In this document: in pieces, positions 8,929-18,524 of the stretch
How positions within the stretch are numbered: the first letter of the stretch is position 1
Layout: every line of letters starts with the position of its first letter
Origin: PWXP01 sp040772845
GTDB taxonomy: Bacteria; Planctomycetota; Planctomycetia; Pirellulales; Thermoguttaceae
Assembly (NCBI GenBank): GCA_040772845.1
Contig: JAXGXG010000001.1
Location: 7,130,001-7,194,000, forward strand
DNA: 64,000 nucleotides
Reading direction: 5' to 3'
Made by a program: the position numbers and the translations under genes
The notes under the pieces: model-generated
Databases searched by the model: none
Seen by the model: the letters and a program-made list of their open reading frames with translations, nothing else
Told to the model about the DNA's origin: nothing

Positions 8929-9610
8929 AGAAATTGCTCCTTTCGCGGTGGGGGGATGACTGCCGGACAGTACGGCAGCAGATGCCAGGAATGCTCGATT
9001 CCTGAAAAGGTGAGTCTAGGCATGGCGAACGCGCAAGTCAAGTTCGGTTCGTCCGGAGGCGTACTCGGAGAATACCGCCCATCTGGCTGGTTGCCTCTGC
9101 CACACCCTTGCCCAGGCTGCAAAAAAGCCGCTTCAGGGGGTGCGGCAAGACATTCTGGCAACTGCAAGACCGTAAATGCTGCGCGGTGTACACCGTGTGC
9201 GACGCTACTTTCGCCTCCGGGCTCGTCCCGGGGGATCAGTGACTGGCCGGCTACAGCCGAGCTACGGAAAGACTCTCCTGCTTCCTGCTCCGCCCCGGCC
9301 GCCGCTTCGGCGGCGGCCGGGGCGGAGTAGCAAGCAATGCGCGAAGGGGAATCCGCTTGTAGCTGGCAAGTCATAACTCCGCCGGGGCGAGCCCGGCGGT
9401 GACTGCTTCATACCGAGCCATTGTACAGGTCACATTCGGCACGTTCGCAGGTCCAAGCGAAACGTGCCAGAAAAACCTGCTGAACACATTCAGGGCGCAT
9501 TCGACGTGACCGAATCACCGATCTGGCTGGAAGACTTGATGTCGCACGTGGGGAGACTACAATCGAAGTCGCCACATACAACGGGCCTCGCCTGCAATAG
9601 GGGACTTACG
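8929..9610. other. Intergenic region with structured inverted repeats
   Basis: This 680-bp stretch lies between divergent genes. No gene was recognised. It contains the nested inverted repeat described separately (about 9205-9405); the rest shows no clear structure. The promoters of both flanking genes must lie here. Confidence 0.6.
9205..9405. repeat. Nested inverted repeat with an 18-bp perfect hairpin
   Basis: The centre is a perfect 18-bp stem (9288-9305 with 9310-9327) closed by a TTCG tetraloop. It is enclosed by imperfect outer arms of about 45 bp: the block around CCGGGCTCGTCCCGG (9217-9240) followed by TGACTGGCCGGCTACA matches the reverse complement of TGTAGCTGGCAAGTCA and GCCGGGGCGAGCCCGGCGG (9356-9400). 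The layout fits a MITE/REP-like palindromic unit or a strongly folded RNA. No copy-number data. Confidence 0.7.
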
Positions 9611-11593
9611 ATGCAACGAATGGGTTTGATACTTCTGATTGGAGCCGCCATCCTTTGCCAGTTGCCGGCGCGAGCCGGCCAGCGGAATCGGCACTATCCG
9701 ACGAATCGGCCGCCGTTGCAGCCGACAGAGTTCGTTGCCTTGCCTTTGGGTGCGGTGAAGCCGCGCGGTTGGCTCGAAGATCAGTTGAAACTCCAGGCCG
9801 AAGGGCTGACCGGGCGCCTCGACGAGTTCTGGCCGTCTCTTGCAACCAGTGCCTGGAAGGGCGGCGACGGTGAATGCTGGGAACGCGGGCCCTATTACCT
9901 CGACGGCCTGGCGCCGTTGGCCTATCTGCTCGACGATCCACGCCTGATTGCAAAAGCGAAGGTGTGGATCGACCATATCCTGGCCAGCGGGCGGCCCGAC
10001 GGTTGGTTCGGGCCGGAGAAGAACAAGGACCGCTGGCCCCTGGCCGTGGCCTTGAAGGTCCTCTGTCAGTATTACGAGGCAACAGGCGATCCGCAGGCGT
10101 TGAAGATGATCGAAGATTACTTCCTCTATCTTCACGAGACCCCGCCCGACTGGCCCGACAAGGACTGGCGCGGCGTTCGGGCCATGGAGAACGCCGTGAC
10201 CGCTTATTGGCTCTATCGGCGTACGGGCGACGAGCGAATTCTGGACGTTGTTCGCTCCATCCACGAGAACAGCCGAGATTGGACCGGCTATTTCACCGAG
10301 TTTCCGTGGACGACCCAAGCCCTCCGTGACGGCAGAATCCCTCGCGACTGGAAAGACGCGGGAATGACCGCCCACATTGTCAACGTGGTGATGGCAACGA
10401 AGTACCCGGGCCTCTGGTGGCAGCAGTCGGGCGACGCACACTACAAAGATGCCGTCTACAAGGGCTTTGCGAACCTGGACACACATCACGGGCAGGCGTG
10501 CGGCCGGTTTTCCGGCGACGAACACCTATCGGGCCGCAGGCCGACCCAGGGAACGGAATTGTGCGCGGTCGTCGAAAGCATGTTCTCACTGGAGAAGCTA
10601 ATCGAGGTATTCGGCGATCCGGCGTTTGCCGACCGGTTGGAGGTGCTGGCCTACAATGCCAACCCGGGAACCTGCACCCCGGACTACTGGGCCCATCAGT
10701 ACGATCAGCAGGCGAATCAGGTCCTCTGCAACGTGGCCAAGCGGCAGTGGAGCACCAACGACGAGACGTCGAACTTGTTCGGCCTGGAGCCGAACTTCGG
10801 CTGCTGTACGTCGAATATGCACCAGGGTTGGCCGAAGTTCGTCACGCATCTTTGGATGGCCACGCACGACCAGGGCTTGGCCGCCGTGGCCTATGGACCG
10901 AGTGTGGTTCGGGCGAAGGTGGCCGATGGACGCGAGGTGACCATCGAGGAGATTACCGACTACCCGTTCGATACCGTCATTCGGCTGAAAATCACAACTT
11001 CGGAACCGGTCGAGTTCCCGCTGCACCTGCGTATTCCTGCTTGGGCCGAAGGGGCGACGGTAAAGCATCATGGCGAGACGGCGCAGGCGAATCCGGGCGA
11101 GTTTGCCATCGTGCGGCATCGCTGGGTTTCGGGCGATACGGTCGCGATCCGGCTGCCCATGAAGGTGCGAAGCGAAACTCGCTACAACGATGCGGTGACG
11201 ATCCTTCGCGGTCCGCTGGTCTACAGCCTGAAAATCGGTGAACGTTGGGAGGCACTGAAGCGGCGCCATACGGAACTGCCGGTGATTGACTGGGCCGTCC
11301 ATCCCACAACCGCCTGGAATTATGGCCTCCTTGTCGATCGGCAGCGACCGGAGCGGTCGATCCGTGTTGTCTGCCGTGGCAAGCCTGGCAAACAGCCGTT
11401 CACCCAAACGTCGGCGCCGGTCGTATTGCACGTTCAAGGCCGGGCGATTCCGGCCTGGCAGATCGAGTACAATTCGGCAGGCGAGACACCGGCCAGTCCG
11501 GTTGCATCCGACGAACCGCTTGTCAACCTGGAACTGGTTCCTTACGCGTGCACCCGCCTGCGGATCACCGAGTTCCCCACACTTGCGAAGTGA
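9611..11593 (+). CDS. GH127-like beta-L-arabinofuranosidase, secreted
   Basis: A 660-residue protein starting MQRMGLILLIGAAILCQLPARAG, a signal peptide, which decides the ATG at 9611 over upstream in-frame starts. An (alpha/alpha)6-barrel of the DUF1680 type follows: GRLDEFWPS, DGLAPLAYLLDD, GWFGPEKNKDRWPLAV, ENAVTAYWLYRRTGD. The GH127 metal-thiolate site is visible as ELC in GTELCAVVES (about residue 318) and the adjacent cysteines of NFGCCTSNMHQG (about 397), which match the known Glu-x-Cys and Cys-Cys zinc ligands/nucleophile. C-terminal beta domains follow. The likely action is removal of L-arabinofuranose or related sugars from polysaccharides outside the cytoplasm. Confidence 0.86.
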   Translation: MQRMGLILLIGAAILCQLPARAGQRNRHYPTNRPPLQPTEFVALPLGAVKPRGWLEDQLKLQAEGLTGRLDEFWPSLATSAWKGGDGECWERGPYYLDGLAPLAYLLDDPRLIAKAKVWIDHILASGRPDGWFGPEKNKDRWPLAVALKVLCQYYEATGDPQALKMIEDYFLYLHETPPDWPDKDWRGVRAMENAVTAYWLYRRTGDERILDVVRSIHENSRDWTGYFTEFPWTTQALRDGRIPRDWKDAGMTAHIVNVVMATKYPGLWWQQSGDAHYKDAVYKGFANLDTHHGQACGRFSGDEHLSGRRPTQGTELCAVVESMFSLEKLIEVFGDPAFADRLEVLAYNANPGTCTPDYWAHQYDQQANQVLCNVAKRQWSTNDETSNLFGLEPNFGCCTSNMHQGWPKFVTHLWMATHDQGLAAVAYGPSVVRAKVADGREVTIEEITDYPFDTVIRLKITTSEPVEFPLHLRIPAWAEGATVKHHGETAQANPGEFAIVRHRWVSGDTVAIRLPMKVRSETRYNDAVTILRGPLVYSLKIGERWEALKRRHTELPVIDWAVHPTTAWNYGLLVDRQRPERSIRVVCRGKPGKQPFTQTSAPVVLHVQGRAIPAWQIEYNSAGETPASPVASDEPLVNLELVPYACTRLRITEFPTLAK

Positions 11594-11620
11594 CGCAATG
11601 CCACGGAGCAGAGAACGGGT

Positions 11621-11740
11621 GGCTCTTCCGTTTCCGCGTGCATGGCCAGTTCGTAGTTCCGCCTTTGGACGGCCTTCTCCCGTTGGGGCGAAAGCCGCGA
11701 CTACGAACCGGTCGCGTTCACACCTGGAAACGGAAGAGCC
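11621..11740. repeat. 120-bp inverted repeat between convergent genes, containing a dispersed TTCGTAGTTCCGCC motif
   Basis: The outer arms GGCTCTTCCGTTTCC (11621-11635) and its reverse complement (11726-11740) are perfect, and pairing continues imperfectly inward through CGTAGTTCCGCCTTTGG and GCCGCGACTACG. The internal TTCGTAGTTCCGCC motif recurs at 44739-44760 and at the site split by IS630 copy 2. It may serve as a terminator for the GH127 gene and the facing gene. Confidence 0.75.
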
Positions 11741-11764
11741 CTTTGGGGATCAGCCGTTTGGATA

Positions 11765-14323
11765 TCAGTCGTTATCGCGGCTGCGTTGGGGCTCTCGTTT
11801 CCACTGAAGTCCGGCAGCTTCTTCAATGCCTTTCATCCAGGTGCGTTGCATCTGCTGCAGATCCGCAATACTGACCGGGAAATAGGTCTGGAAGTCGTCG
11901 ACGAGGAACCCTTCCCACAGGATGTTCTGCGGCGGGGCGAGCGACTCCATGCGGACCACATAGGCAAACGTCCCGGCTTGATTCATCGTCGTGCCTGTCT
12001 CGCCTTCGGCCAGCGCGAAGACGTCGCGCATGAATTGCGATCCTGCGCCGTCCACTCCCTCGACCTCGCTGACTCGCGGCGGTTCGCGAGCAAGGGACGG
12101 GGGGATATCGCCAAAGGTCATCCAGGTGAACGGCCCGGCGTGGATGACTTCCTGCTGTTGGTCATCTGCAAAGAACTCCTCGAGCGTCTTCCCGGATTCG
12201 CGGACCTTCTTGGCGAGTTCTTCTGCTGCCGTGCTCGCGAGACTCCTGGCTTCAACGCGTTTCCATGCTTCGAGCACCTCGTCCCTCATGCCCTCCTCGG
12301 CCCACTCGGGAACACGGCCTTCTTCCTTCTGCGTTGTCCAGAACAGGAAGTAGTCCTCGCCTGCCTGGGAAATGGAGGGTTGGAACAGCGGCAGCTTCTC
12401 GAACGCAGCCAAGATGAACGGTGTAGCACCGCCAACCAGCGAGCTGCCGACGGCGAGTTGACTCGCTTCTCTGGCGGTAACAGGCGGCGTCCCGATAAAC
12501 TCCAGATTGTTGTCCTTCGCCAGTTGAGCCAGGTCCAGCTCGGCCGGCTTCTTGACCGTCGGGTCGTCCTCCTTGTGGACTTCGTATCGAGTGAGTTCGT
12601 CGTGATAGTTGCGAATTCGGCTGCTCAACGAGTGCAGGCGTTCTTCAACCGATTCATGGGCTTTGCGTCGAGCCAAGGTTTCGCGTATCTGGCCCTCAAC
12701 TTCCGCCAGGGGACGATAGCGGGGCGACGCAGTCGGCCGGCCATCGATTGTGGACGGTTCCGGCGCTGCCGGTCCGGCTTCCGGCGCTGCCGGTCCGGCT
12801 TCCGGCGCCGGCTTCGCATCGTCGGCCTCGGAGGCCGTTGCTCCGGAACCTTCGGATTCTGCCTTGGCGGCCGGCTCGGTTACAGCGGCTTCAGGTTCTG
12901 CCGGCGCGGCATCCGGCTCGGCTGCGTCCGACGCCTCAGACATCGGCGTTTCGTTGGCATCGGCCGGCGCGGCTTCCTGATCGGGCTTGTCGTTTTCAGA
13001 CCGAGTCTTCTCCGCTTCCTCCTGATAGGACGCCAACAGGAATCGGACGCCGCCATGCCGGTGATCCAACGCGGCGCCGTCGCTATCGGTCTTGGGCTCC
13101 TCCGGTGTTGCAGGCGCGTCGGCCGGTTCCTTGGCCGGTTCCGATTCGGCCTTCTCGGCCTTCTCGGCCGATTCGGCCTTCTCGGCCTTCTCAGCCTGTT
13201 CGGCCTTCTCGGCCTGTTCGGCCTTCTCGGCCTGTTCGGCCTGTTCGGTATCTTCCGTCTCTTTTTCGGACCCGGCGTCTTCTTCTGCCGGCAAGGTCAA
13301 AGGCTCCGTCGCTTCCATCTCTTCGGCTTCAGGCGTCTCGCCGTCGCCCGGTTGCTCGGCTGGTTCTTCTGTCGGAGCGTCGGCTTCGCCTGGCTTCTCG
13401 GAAGGCTGCGATGCTTCGGGAGTGACCGGCGCTTCGGCAGCCGGTGTTTGCGGCATCGAGAAGAGCGTGTCCTTGTTCTTTTCGTAGTATTCGCGTACCT
13501 CCTCGTCGGTCACCGCATCGGGACGAACGAAGTCGTTCAGATTGGCTTTAAAATACTGCAACGCAACCTTTTCGGGTTGCCGGAAGCCCGGTTCTGGTGA
13601 ATCGTGACGCTGCTCGGTGTCTTTGTGCTCTTCGAAGAATGCCCGAAGCACTTCGTCACCCGGATCCTCGATCTGCGACATGTACTTGGCGACCGAAATG
13701 GGCGTCAATTCGATATTGGCCCGTTGATTCAGACGGCGATAATAGTCCCAGCGTTGCATGGGGGGTACGGCCCAAAGACTTCCCTGAAACGACTGGCGAA
13801 ACTCCCGCGCCAACAGCTCTTGCTGCAAGGCATTGAAGAAGATCCGCTGGGGGATGCCGTCCTGTTGAAGGATCGCAGCGATGTCGCCCAGTCCAACCTG
13901 GTTCTCCGTCAACTGCTGGAGAAAAACAGACAGGAAGTCTCGAATGGCCCGTTCATCGACCACCATGCCCAGGTCTTCTGCTCGTTGGGCCAACAGCCAT
14001 GACTGAACGACCGCCTCCTCGTCCGGTGGGCCAAAAACCTGCATGATCTGATAGCTTGCGAGCGTCGGGTGGATTCCGCCTTCGACAAGCGTCCTCTCCA
14101 TCACTCGCAGAATCAGTTGCCTCTGGCGTCGGAGGCTATCAAGATCGTTTTCGTCCAGATCGCCGAAGGCATCCGTTGTAATGACCACCGGATTTCGGCT
14201 TCCCCCTCCTCCCAGGTGGTCAAGCAGCGGGTCTAAAAACACAAACGCGAACATCGCCAAGAGTGTCAAGGCCGCGATCATCACCCTCTGATGGCGACGA
14301 AATATGGTAAAGGGACTAGCCAT
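11765..14323 (-). CDS. SurA-N/PpiD-like membrane-anchored chaperone with low-complexity insert
   Basis: An 852-residue protein. One N-terminal membrane segment (about residues 14-34, MIAALTLLAMFAFVFLDPLL) is followed by a SurA/PpiD-like N-terminal helical region (VMERTLVEGGIHPTLASYQIMQ; DERAIRDFLSVFLQQLTENQVG). A long Ala/Glu/Lys/Pro-rich insert follows (about 290-560), including a stretch of repeated EQAEKAEQAEKAEKAE units. The C-terminal third (DLAQLAKDNNLEFIGTPPVTAREASQLAVG...) resembles the second half of PpiD-like proteins. I see no clear parvulin active-site segment, so chaperone function is inferred from architecture only. The protein should act on exported proteins at the outer face of the inner membrane. 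Confidence 0.75.
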   Translation of the reverse strand: MASPFTIFRRHQRVMIAALTLLAMFAFVFLDPLLDHLGGGGSRNPVVITTDAFGDLDENDLDSLRRQRQLILRVMERTLVEGGIHPTLASYQIMQVFGPPDEEAVVQSWLLAQRAEDLGMVVDERAIRDFLSVFLQQLTENQVGLGDIAAILQQDGIPQRIFFNALQQELLAREFRQSFQGSLWAVPPMQRWDYYRRLNQRANIELTPISVAKYMSQIEDPGDEVLRAFFEEHKDTEQRHDSPEPGFRQPEKVALQYFKANLNDFVRPDAVTDEEVREYYEKNKDTLFSMPQTPAAEAPVTPEASQPSEKPGEADAPTEEPAEQPGDGETPEAEEMEATEPLTLPAEEDAGSEKETEDTEQAEQAEKAEQAEKAEQAEKAEKAESAEKAEKAESEPAKEPADAPATPEEPKTDSDGAALDHRHGGVRFLLASYQEEAEKTRSENDKPDQEAAPADANETPMSEASDAAEPDAAPAEPEAAVTEPAAKAESEGSGATASEADDAKPAPEAGPAAPEAGPAAPEPSTIDGRPTASPRYRPLAEVEGQIRETLARRKAHESVEERLHSLSSRIRNYHDELTRYEVHKEDDPTVKKPAELDLAQLAKDNNLEFIGTPPVTAREASQLAVGSSLVGGATPFILAAFEKLPLFQPSISQAGEDYFLFWTTQKEEGRVPEWAEEGMRDEVLEAWKRVEARSLASTAAEELAKKVRESGKTLEEFFADDQQQEVIHAGPFTWMTFGDIPPSLAREPPRVSEVEGVDGAGSQFMRDVFALAEGETGTTMNQAGTFAYVVRMESLAPPQNILWEGFLVDDFQTYFPVSIADLQQMQRTWMKGIEEAAGLQWKREPQRSRDND

Positions 14324-14707
14324 GTGAACCGACTCCTTCTAAAGTGGGGTTCCTGGAGATCTAGGATGTCTTCCCGGCGAATCGTGGCGGCTGACCGGCG
14401 ACCGGCAGACCACGAAACGGGCCATTATATGCCCGTAGCTGTATCCTGCGAAGTCCAACCGGTGCAGGAATTTTTGAGAACCGTTCAGAAATATCGATTG
14501 TGTCAATGACGCGGCGCGTTACAATTCTGCACCTGACGGTACCTTGCCGGTCGTGGGAACTCTGCGGCTTGTGAGGCTGTGACGGGTCTGGCTCAGAATC
14601 GGTACGCTTCCACGCTGATACTTATGGCGTATCCATTCACATGAGTCAGTCCCCCCGCCGGTGCGTTTGCGGCTGCGACGTTGAATCGCCTTTTGCGAAA
14701 GTCTCCC
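14324..14707. other. Divergent intergenic region
   Basis: This contains the promoters for the SurA-like gene (-) and topA (+). No ORF of value was seen. The region has no strong hairpin, and the AT-richer part near 14465-14515 is the likeliest promoter zone. Confidence 0.5.
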
Positions 14708-17422
14708 ATGGCCAGACAGTCCACCTCTCTCGGAAACGGTAAATCGCTTGTGATCGTCGAATCGCCTGCAAAGGCGCGGACGATCAGTCGATTTCTCGGG
14801 GCCAAGTACACGATTGAAGCCAGCATCGGGCATATTCGCGATCTGCCGCAGGGCGCCAAGGAAATGCCTGCCCACCTCAAGGGGGAAGACTGGTCCTACC
14901 TGGGTGTCAACGTCGACAAGGATTTCCAGCCGGTCTACGTGATTCCCAAGGAGAAATCGCAGCAGGTCCGAAAGCTGAAGCAGGCGATGAAGGGGGTCGA
15001 CGACGTCTATCTGGCGACGGACGAAGACCGCGAAGGGGAGGCCATTAGCTGGCATCTGTGCGAAGTGTTGCAGCCGAAGGTGCCGATCCATCGGCTTGTT
15101 TTTCACGAAATTACCGAAGAGGCCATTCTGGAGGCCCTGAAAAATCCCCGGCAGATCGACGAAGACCTCGTCCGTGCCCAGGAAGTACGCCGGATCGTGG
15201 ATCGGCTTTACGGATACGACGTCTCCCCCCTTCTGTGGCGAAAAATACGCCCCAAGTTGTCTGCCGGCCGGGTTCAGAGCGTGGCCGTGCGCCTGATTGT
15301 CGAACGAGAACGGCAGCGAATGCGGTTCCGTTCGGCAACCTATTGGGATCTGCTGGGGACCTTTGCCGTGCACGGCAACGAACGTTTTCAGGCGGGCCTG
15401 ATTTCGGTGGAAGGACGCAGAATTCCGGCCAGCCGGGATTTCGACCCTGCCACCGGACAACTGAAGGACGATTCGCTGTTGTGTCTCGACAGCAATGAAG
15501 CAGAACAACTCCGCGCCCGGCTCGAAAAGGCCCATTTCGAGGTCGGGAACGTCGAGGATAAGCCCTACACCACCGATCCCTATGCCCCCTTCACCACCAG
15601 CACGCTGCAGCAGGAAGCCAACCGAAAGTACGGGTTCACGGCACGCCATACGATGCAGGTAGCGCAGAGCCTGTACGAAAACGGTCATATCACGTACATG
15701 CGAACCGACTCGACAAACCTTGCCACGGTGGCGATTCAGGCGGCTCGAGACCTGATCCTGACGCAGTACGGCAAGGACTATCTGCCCGATAAGCCCCGTG
15801 TTTATGCCGGAAAGGTCAAGAATGCGCAAGAGGCACACGAAGCGATTCGCCCGGCCGGTCATCCGTTCGACCTGCCAGATACCCTGCGCGGCAAGCTCAG
15901 CCCCGATGAGTTCCGCCTCTACGACCTGATCTGGAAGCGGACCATCGCCAGTCAGATGACCAATGCCCGCGGCCATCGGGTGACGATCACGGTAGCCGGC
16001 GGCGGCGCCATCTTCCAGGCAAGCGGTCGGACCATCGAGTTCCCCGGCTACCTGCGGGCCTATGTCGAAGGCTCCGACGACCCGGACGCACGGCTGGCCG
16101 ACCAGGAAGACGTGCTGCCGAAGGTGTCGGTTGGTCAGTCGCTGGAATGTCGCCAGCTTGAGCCCAAGGGACACACGACGCAACCGCCGAATCGGTACAG
16201 CGAAGCCTCGCTGACGCGGGAATTGGAGCGGCTGGGGATCGGGCGGCCGAGTACGTATGCCTCGATTATCGATACGATTCTCGCGCGGCAGTATGTCTTC
16301 AAAATCCGCCGGGGCAATGTGTTGGTGCCCACGTGGACGGCCTTTGCCGTGTGCCAACTGATGGAGAAGCATCTTGCCGAACTGGTCGATTACCAGTTTA
16401 CGGCAGGGATGGAGGACGAGTTGGATGCTATCAGCCGTGGCGAAATGAGCCACGTCGAGTATCTGAAAGCCTTCTACTTCGGCAAGGAACACGACGGACT
16501 GAAACAGCTTCTGGCCCAGAAGATCGACGAGATCGATGCACGGGAAGTCAGCCGCATTCCGCTGGGAAAGGCGCCTGACGGGGAAGATGTCAATGTTCGT
16601 GTCGGGCGTTACGGGCCGTTCGTCGAGCACGGAGATCAGCGCGCCAGCGTTCCGGACCAGACGCCGCCCGACGAACTGACACTCGAAAAAGCGATTGAAT
16701 TGCTCGAGAAATCGGCCATCGGCGATGAGCCTTTGGGCACTTGTCCCGAAACCGGAAAGCCGGTTTATCTGAAGACGGGACGTTTCGGCCCATACGTGCA
16801 ACGAGGCAATCCCGATGATGACGAGAAGCCGCAAAACGCATCGCTGCTGAAGGGAATGGAGCCGGCCGATGTCGATCTGGAGCTCGCGTTGAAGCTCCTG
16901 TCGCTGCCTCGCGCCGTCGGTGTCCATCCGGAAAATAGCATGGAGATCATCGCCCACAACGGCCGTTACGGTCCCTATGTCAAATGTGGCGAAGAGACCC
17001 GATCGTTGCCTGAAGGCATGTCGCCCCTGGAGGTAACGGTGGAGCAGGCCGTTGAACTGCTGGCCCAGCCAAAGGGCAGCCGGCGATCGGCGGCGCGCCG
17101 TGAGCCGTTGCGCGTCTTCGAGCCGTCGCCGGTTACCGGCAATCCCGTGCAGGTACTCGAAGGCCGTTACGGCCCCTACGTCACCGACGGCGAAACGAAC
17201 GCATCGCTTCCACGCGGCGCCGAGCCGGGAGAAGTCACGCTGGAGTTTGCGCTCCAGCTTCTGAAGGACCGAGCGGAGCGTGCCCCCTCGCGTCGTCCGA
17301 AGCGGGCCAAGAAGACGACTGCCAAAAAGACGGTCAAGAAGAAAGCCAAGAAAAAGGCCTCCAAGAAGAAGGCCAAGAAGACCACCAAGAAGAAGACGAA
17401 GTCGGCCAAGACGCCCGAATAG
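14708..17422 (+). CDS. topA: DNA topoisomerase I (type IA)
   Basis: A 904-residue type IA topoisomerase that relaxes negative supercoils. The Toprim domain starts KSLVIVESPAKARTISRFLG, with acidic DEDREGEAISWHL near residue 105. The active-site tyrosine is in GHITYMRTDSTNL (about 331). The C-terminal part has four repeats of the form xGRYGPYV (RVGRYGPFV, KTGRFGPYV, HNGRYGPYV, LEGRYGPYV) and ends in a Lys-rich tail of about 45 residues (KKTTAKKTVKKKAKKKASKK), as in other zinc-finger-lacking bacterial TopA proteins. I used the ATG at 14708 (MARQSTSLGNGK); an in-frame ATG at 14681 would add nine unconserved residues. Confidence 0.95.
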   Translation: MARQSTSLGNGKSLVIVESPAKARTISRFLGAKYTIEASIGHIRDLPQGAKEMPAHLKGEDWSYLGVNVDKDFQPVYVIPKEKSQQVRKLKQAMKGVDDVYLATDEDREGEAISWHLCEVLQPKVPIHRLVFHEITEEAILEALKNPRQIDEDLVRAQEVRRIVDRLYGYDVSPLLWRKIRPKLSAGRVQSVAVRLIVERERQRMRFRSATYWDLLGTFAVHGNERFQAGLISVEGRRIPASRDFDPATGQLKDDSLLCLDSNEAEQLRARLEKAHFEVGNVEDKPYTTDPYAPFTTSTLQQEANRKYGFTARHTMQVAQSLYENGHITYMRTDSTNLATVAIQAARDLILTQYGKDYLPDKPRVYAGKVKNAQEAHEAIRPAGHPFDLPDTLRGKLSPDEFRLYDLIWKRTIASQMTNARGHRVTITVAGGGAIFQASGRTIEFPGYLRAYVEGSDDPDARLADQEDVLPKVSVGQSLECRQLEPKGHTTQPPNRYSEASLTRELERLGIGRPSTYASIIDTILARQYVFKIRRGNVLVPTWTAFAVCQLMEKHLAELVDYQFTAGMEDELDAISRGEMSHVEYLKAFYFGKEHDGLKQLLAQKIDEIDAREVSRIPLGKAPDGEDVNVRVGRYGPFVEHGDQRASVPDQTPPDELTLEKAIELLEKSAIGDEPLGTCPETGKPVYLKTGRFGPYVQRGNPDDDEKPQNASLLKGMEPADVDLELALKLLSLPRAVGVHPENSMEIIAHNGRYGPYVKCGEETRSLPEGMSPLEVTVEQAVELLAQPKGSRRSAARREPLRVFEPSPVTGNPVQVLEGRYGPYVTDGETNASLPRGAEPGEVTLEFALQLLKDRAERAPSRRPKRAKKTTAKKTVKKKAKKKASKKKAKKTTKKKTKSAKTPE

Positions 17423-17445
17423 CCTGCAACCAGCCGTCTCGGTGC

Positions 17446-17464
17446 CACTGCCGTCTCGGCAGTG
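17446..17464 (+). terminator. Small hairpin after topA
   Basis: A perfect 7-bp stem, CACTGCC with GGCAGTG around loop GTCTC, 24 bp after the topA stop and followed by a C/T-rich stretch. Its placement fits a terminator, although the U tract is poor. Confidence 0.5.
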
Positions 17465-17579
17465 CTCTTCCCCGCGTCGCACCTTGTTCGTTCCCTTTAC
17501 GCCGAACCATTCCGCGCAGGCTTCAGTTATGACGAAGGCCACCGTGCGGGCTTGCCTCGCCCCGCAGCCATGGTCGGCC

Positions 17580-17880
17580 AGCTACAACCTTGCCGCGGCG
17601 AAGCCGCATATGGAGTGCGGGAACTTGTTCCCGCTTTCTGGCCTACAGCCGCCCGCAACCCCCCGTTCTCGCGTCCCCGATCTCCCAACTCCGATCTGCG
17701 ATCTCCGATACCTCGTGTCCTCGTGCTCGAAATCGTCGTTCTATTTCCCTCTGTTCCCTCTGCTTCCTCCTGTTCATTCTCTTCTTCGTGTTGGTGTCAA
17801 TCGTAACTCAACTCAGAAGCCCGCGAAGCACATAGAGCAAGAACACCCGCCTGCCTGCCCATGTTTCAACCGTGGCTGGG
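17580..17880. repeat. Dispersed repeat block shared with 44333-44735
   Basis: Two segments here recur in the second repeat region but in swapped order. One runs from GCCGCGGCGAAGCCGC through AGTGCGGGAACTTGTT to CCGATCTGCGATCTCCGA (17585-17727, matching 44600-44732). The other runs from CTCTGCTTCCTCCTGTTCATT to CCGTGGCTGGGTCC (17758-17882, matching 44357-44495). No coding potential was seen. Confidence 0.7.
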
Positions 17881-18524
17881 TCCTTAACGGACCCACTCGC
17901 TTGCGCTTCGAGCTTGTACGCGCTGCCGCATCCTCCATACAAGCACGCAGCGCCAGCAAGTGGATCCGGCGTTTCGGGCGCCTCGTTTCCGGTCCTTCAC
18001 GGACCCACTCGCTGCGCTTCGAGCTTCTGCGCGCTGCCGCGTCCCCCTACAAGCACGCAGCGCCAGCAAGTGGATCCGGCGTTTCGGGCGCCTCGTTTCC
18101 TTAACGGACCCACTCGCTGCGCTTCGAGCTTCTGCGCGCTGCCGCGTCCCCCTACAAGCACGCAGCGCCAGCAAGTGGATCCGGCGTTTCGGGCGCCTCG
18201 TTTCCGGTCCTTCACGGACGCACTCGCTGCGCTTCGAGCTTGTACGCGCTGCCGCATCCTCCATACAAGCACGCAGCGCCAGCAAGTGGATCCGGCGTTT
18301 CGGGCGCCTCGTTTCCGGTCCTTAACGGACCCACTCGCTTGCTTCGAGCTTCTACGCGGCTCGCGCGTCTCCCCTACAAGCACGCAGCGCCAGCAAGTGG
18401 ATCCGGCGTTTCGGGCGCCTCGTTTCCGGTCCTTCACGGACCCACTCGCTGCGCTTCGAGCTCGTACGCGCTGCCGCATCCTCCATACAAGCACGCAGCG
18501 CCAGCAAGTGGATCGCGCGTCCCC
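17876..18524. repeat. Six tandem units of about 105-112 bp
   Basis: Each unit runs from GGTCCTTMACGGACCCACTC through GCTTCGAGCTT and TACAAGCACGCAGCGCCAGC to GGCGTTTCGGGCGCCTCGTT. Unit starts are near 17876, 17990, 18100, 18206, 18318 and 18430; the last is cut at its 3' side. Units differ by a few substitutions only. GGTCC/GGACC at each start forms a small hairpin. One further unit stands alone at 44494-44582. A long reverse-strand frame across the array (LLALRACRGTRQRAEARSA repeats) is a by-product of the repeat, not a convincing protein. Confidence 0.88.

Noticed and set aside
11786..13600. 604-residue frame opposite the SurA-like gene
   Set aside because: Its Leu/Phe/Gly-Arg repeats mirror the Ala/Glu/Lys repeats of the true gene; no independent evidence.
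14519..17542. 1007-residue open frame antisense to topA
   Set aside because: It is a shadow of topA's codon bias: TopA has all catalytic motifs, while the antisense translation has no recognisable domain.
17876..18524. CRISPR array
   Set aside because: Whole 110-bp units are repeated with no unique spacers, and no cas genes are present.
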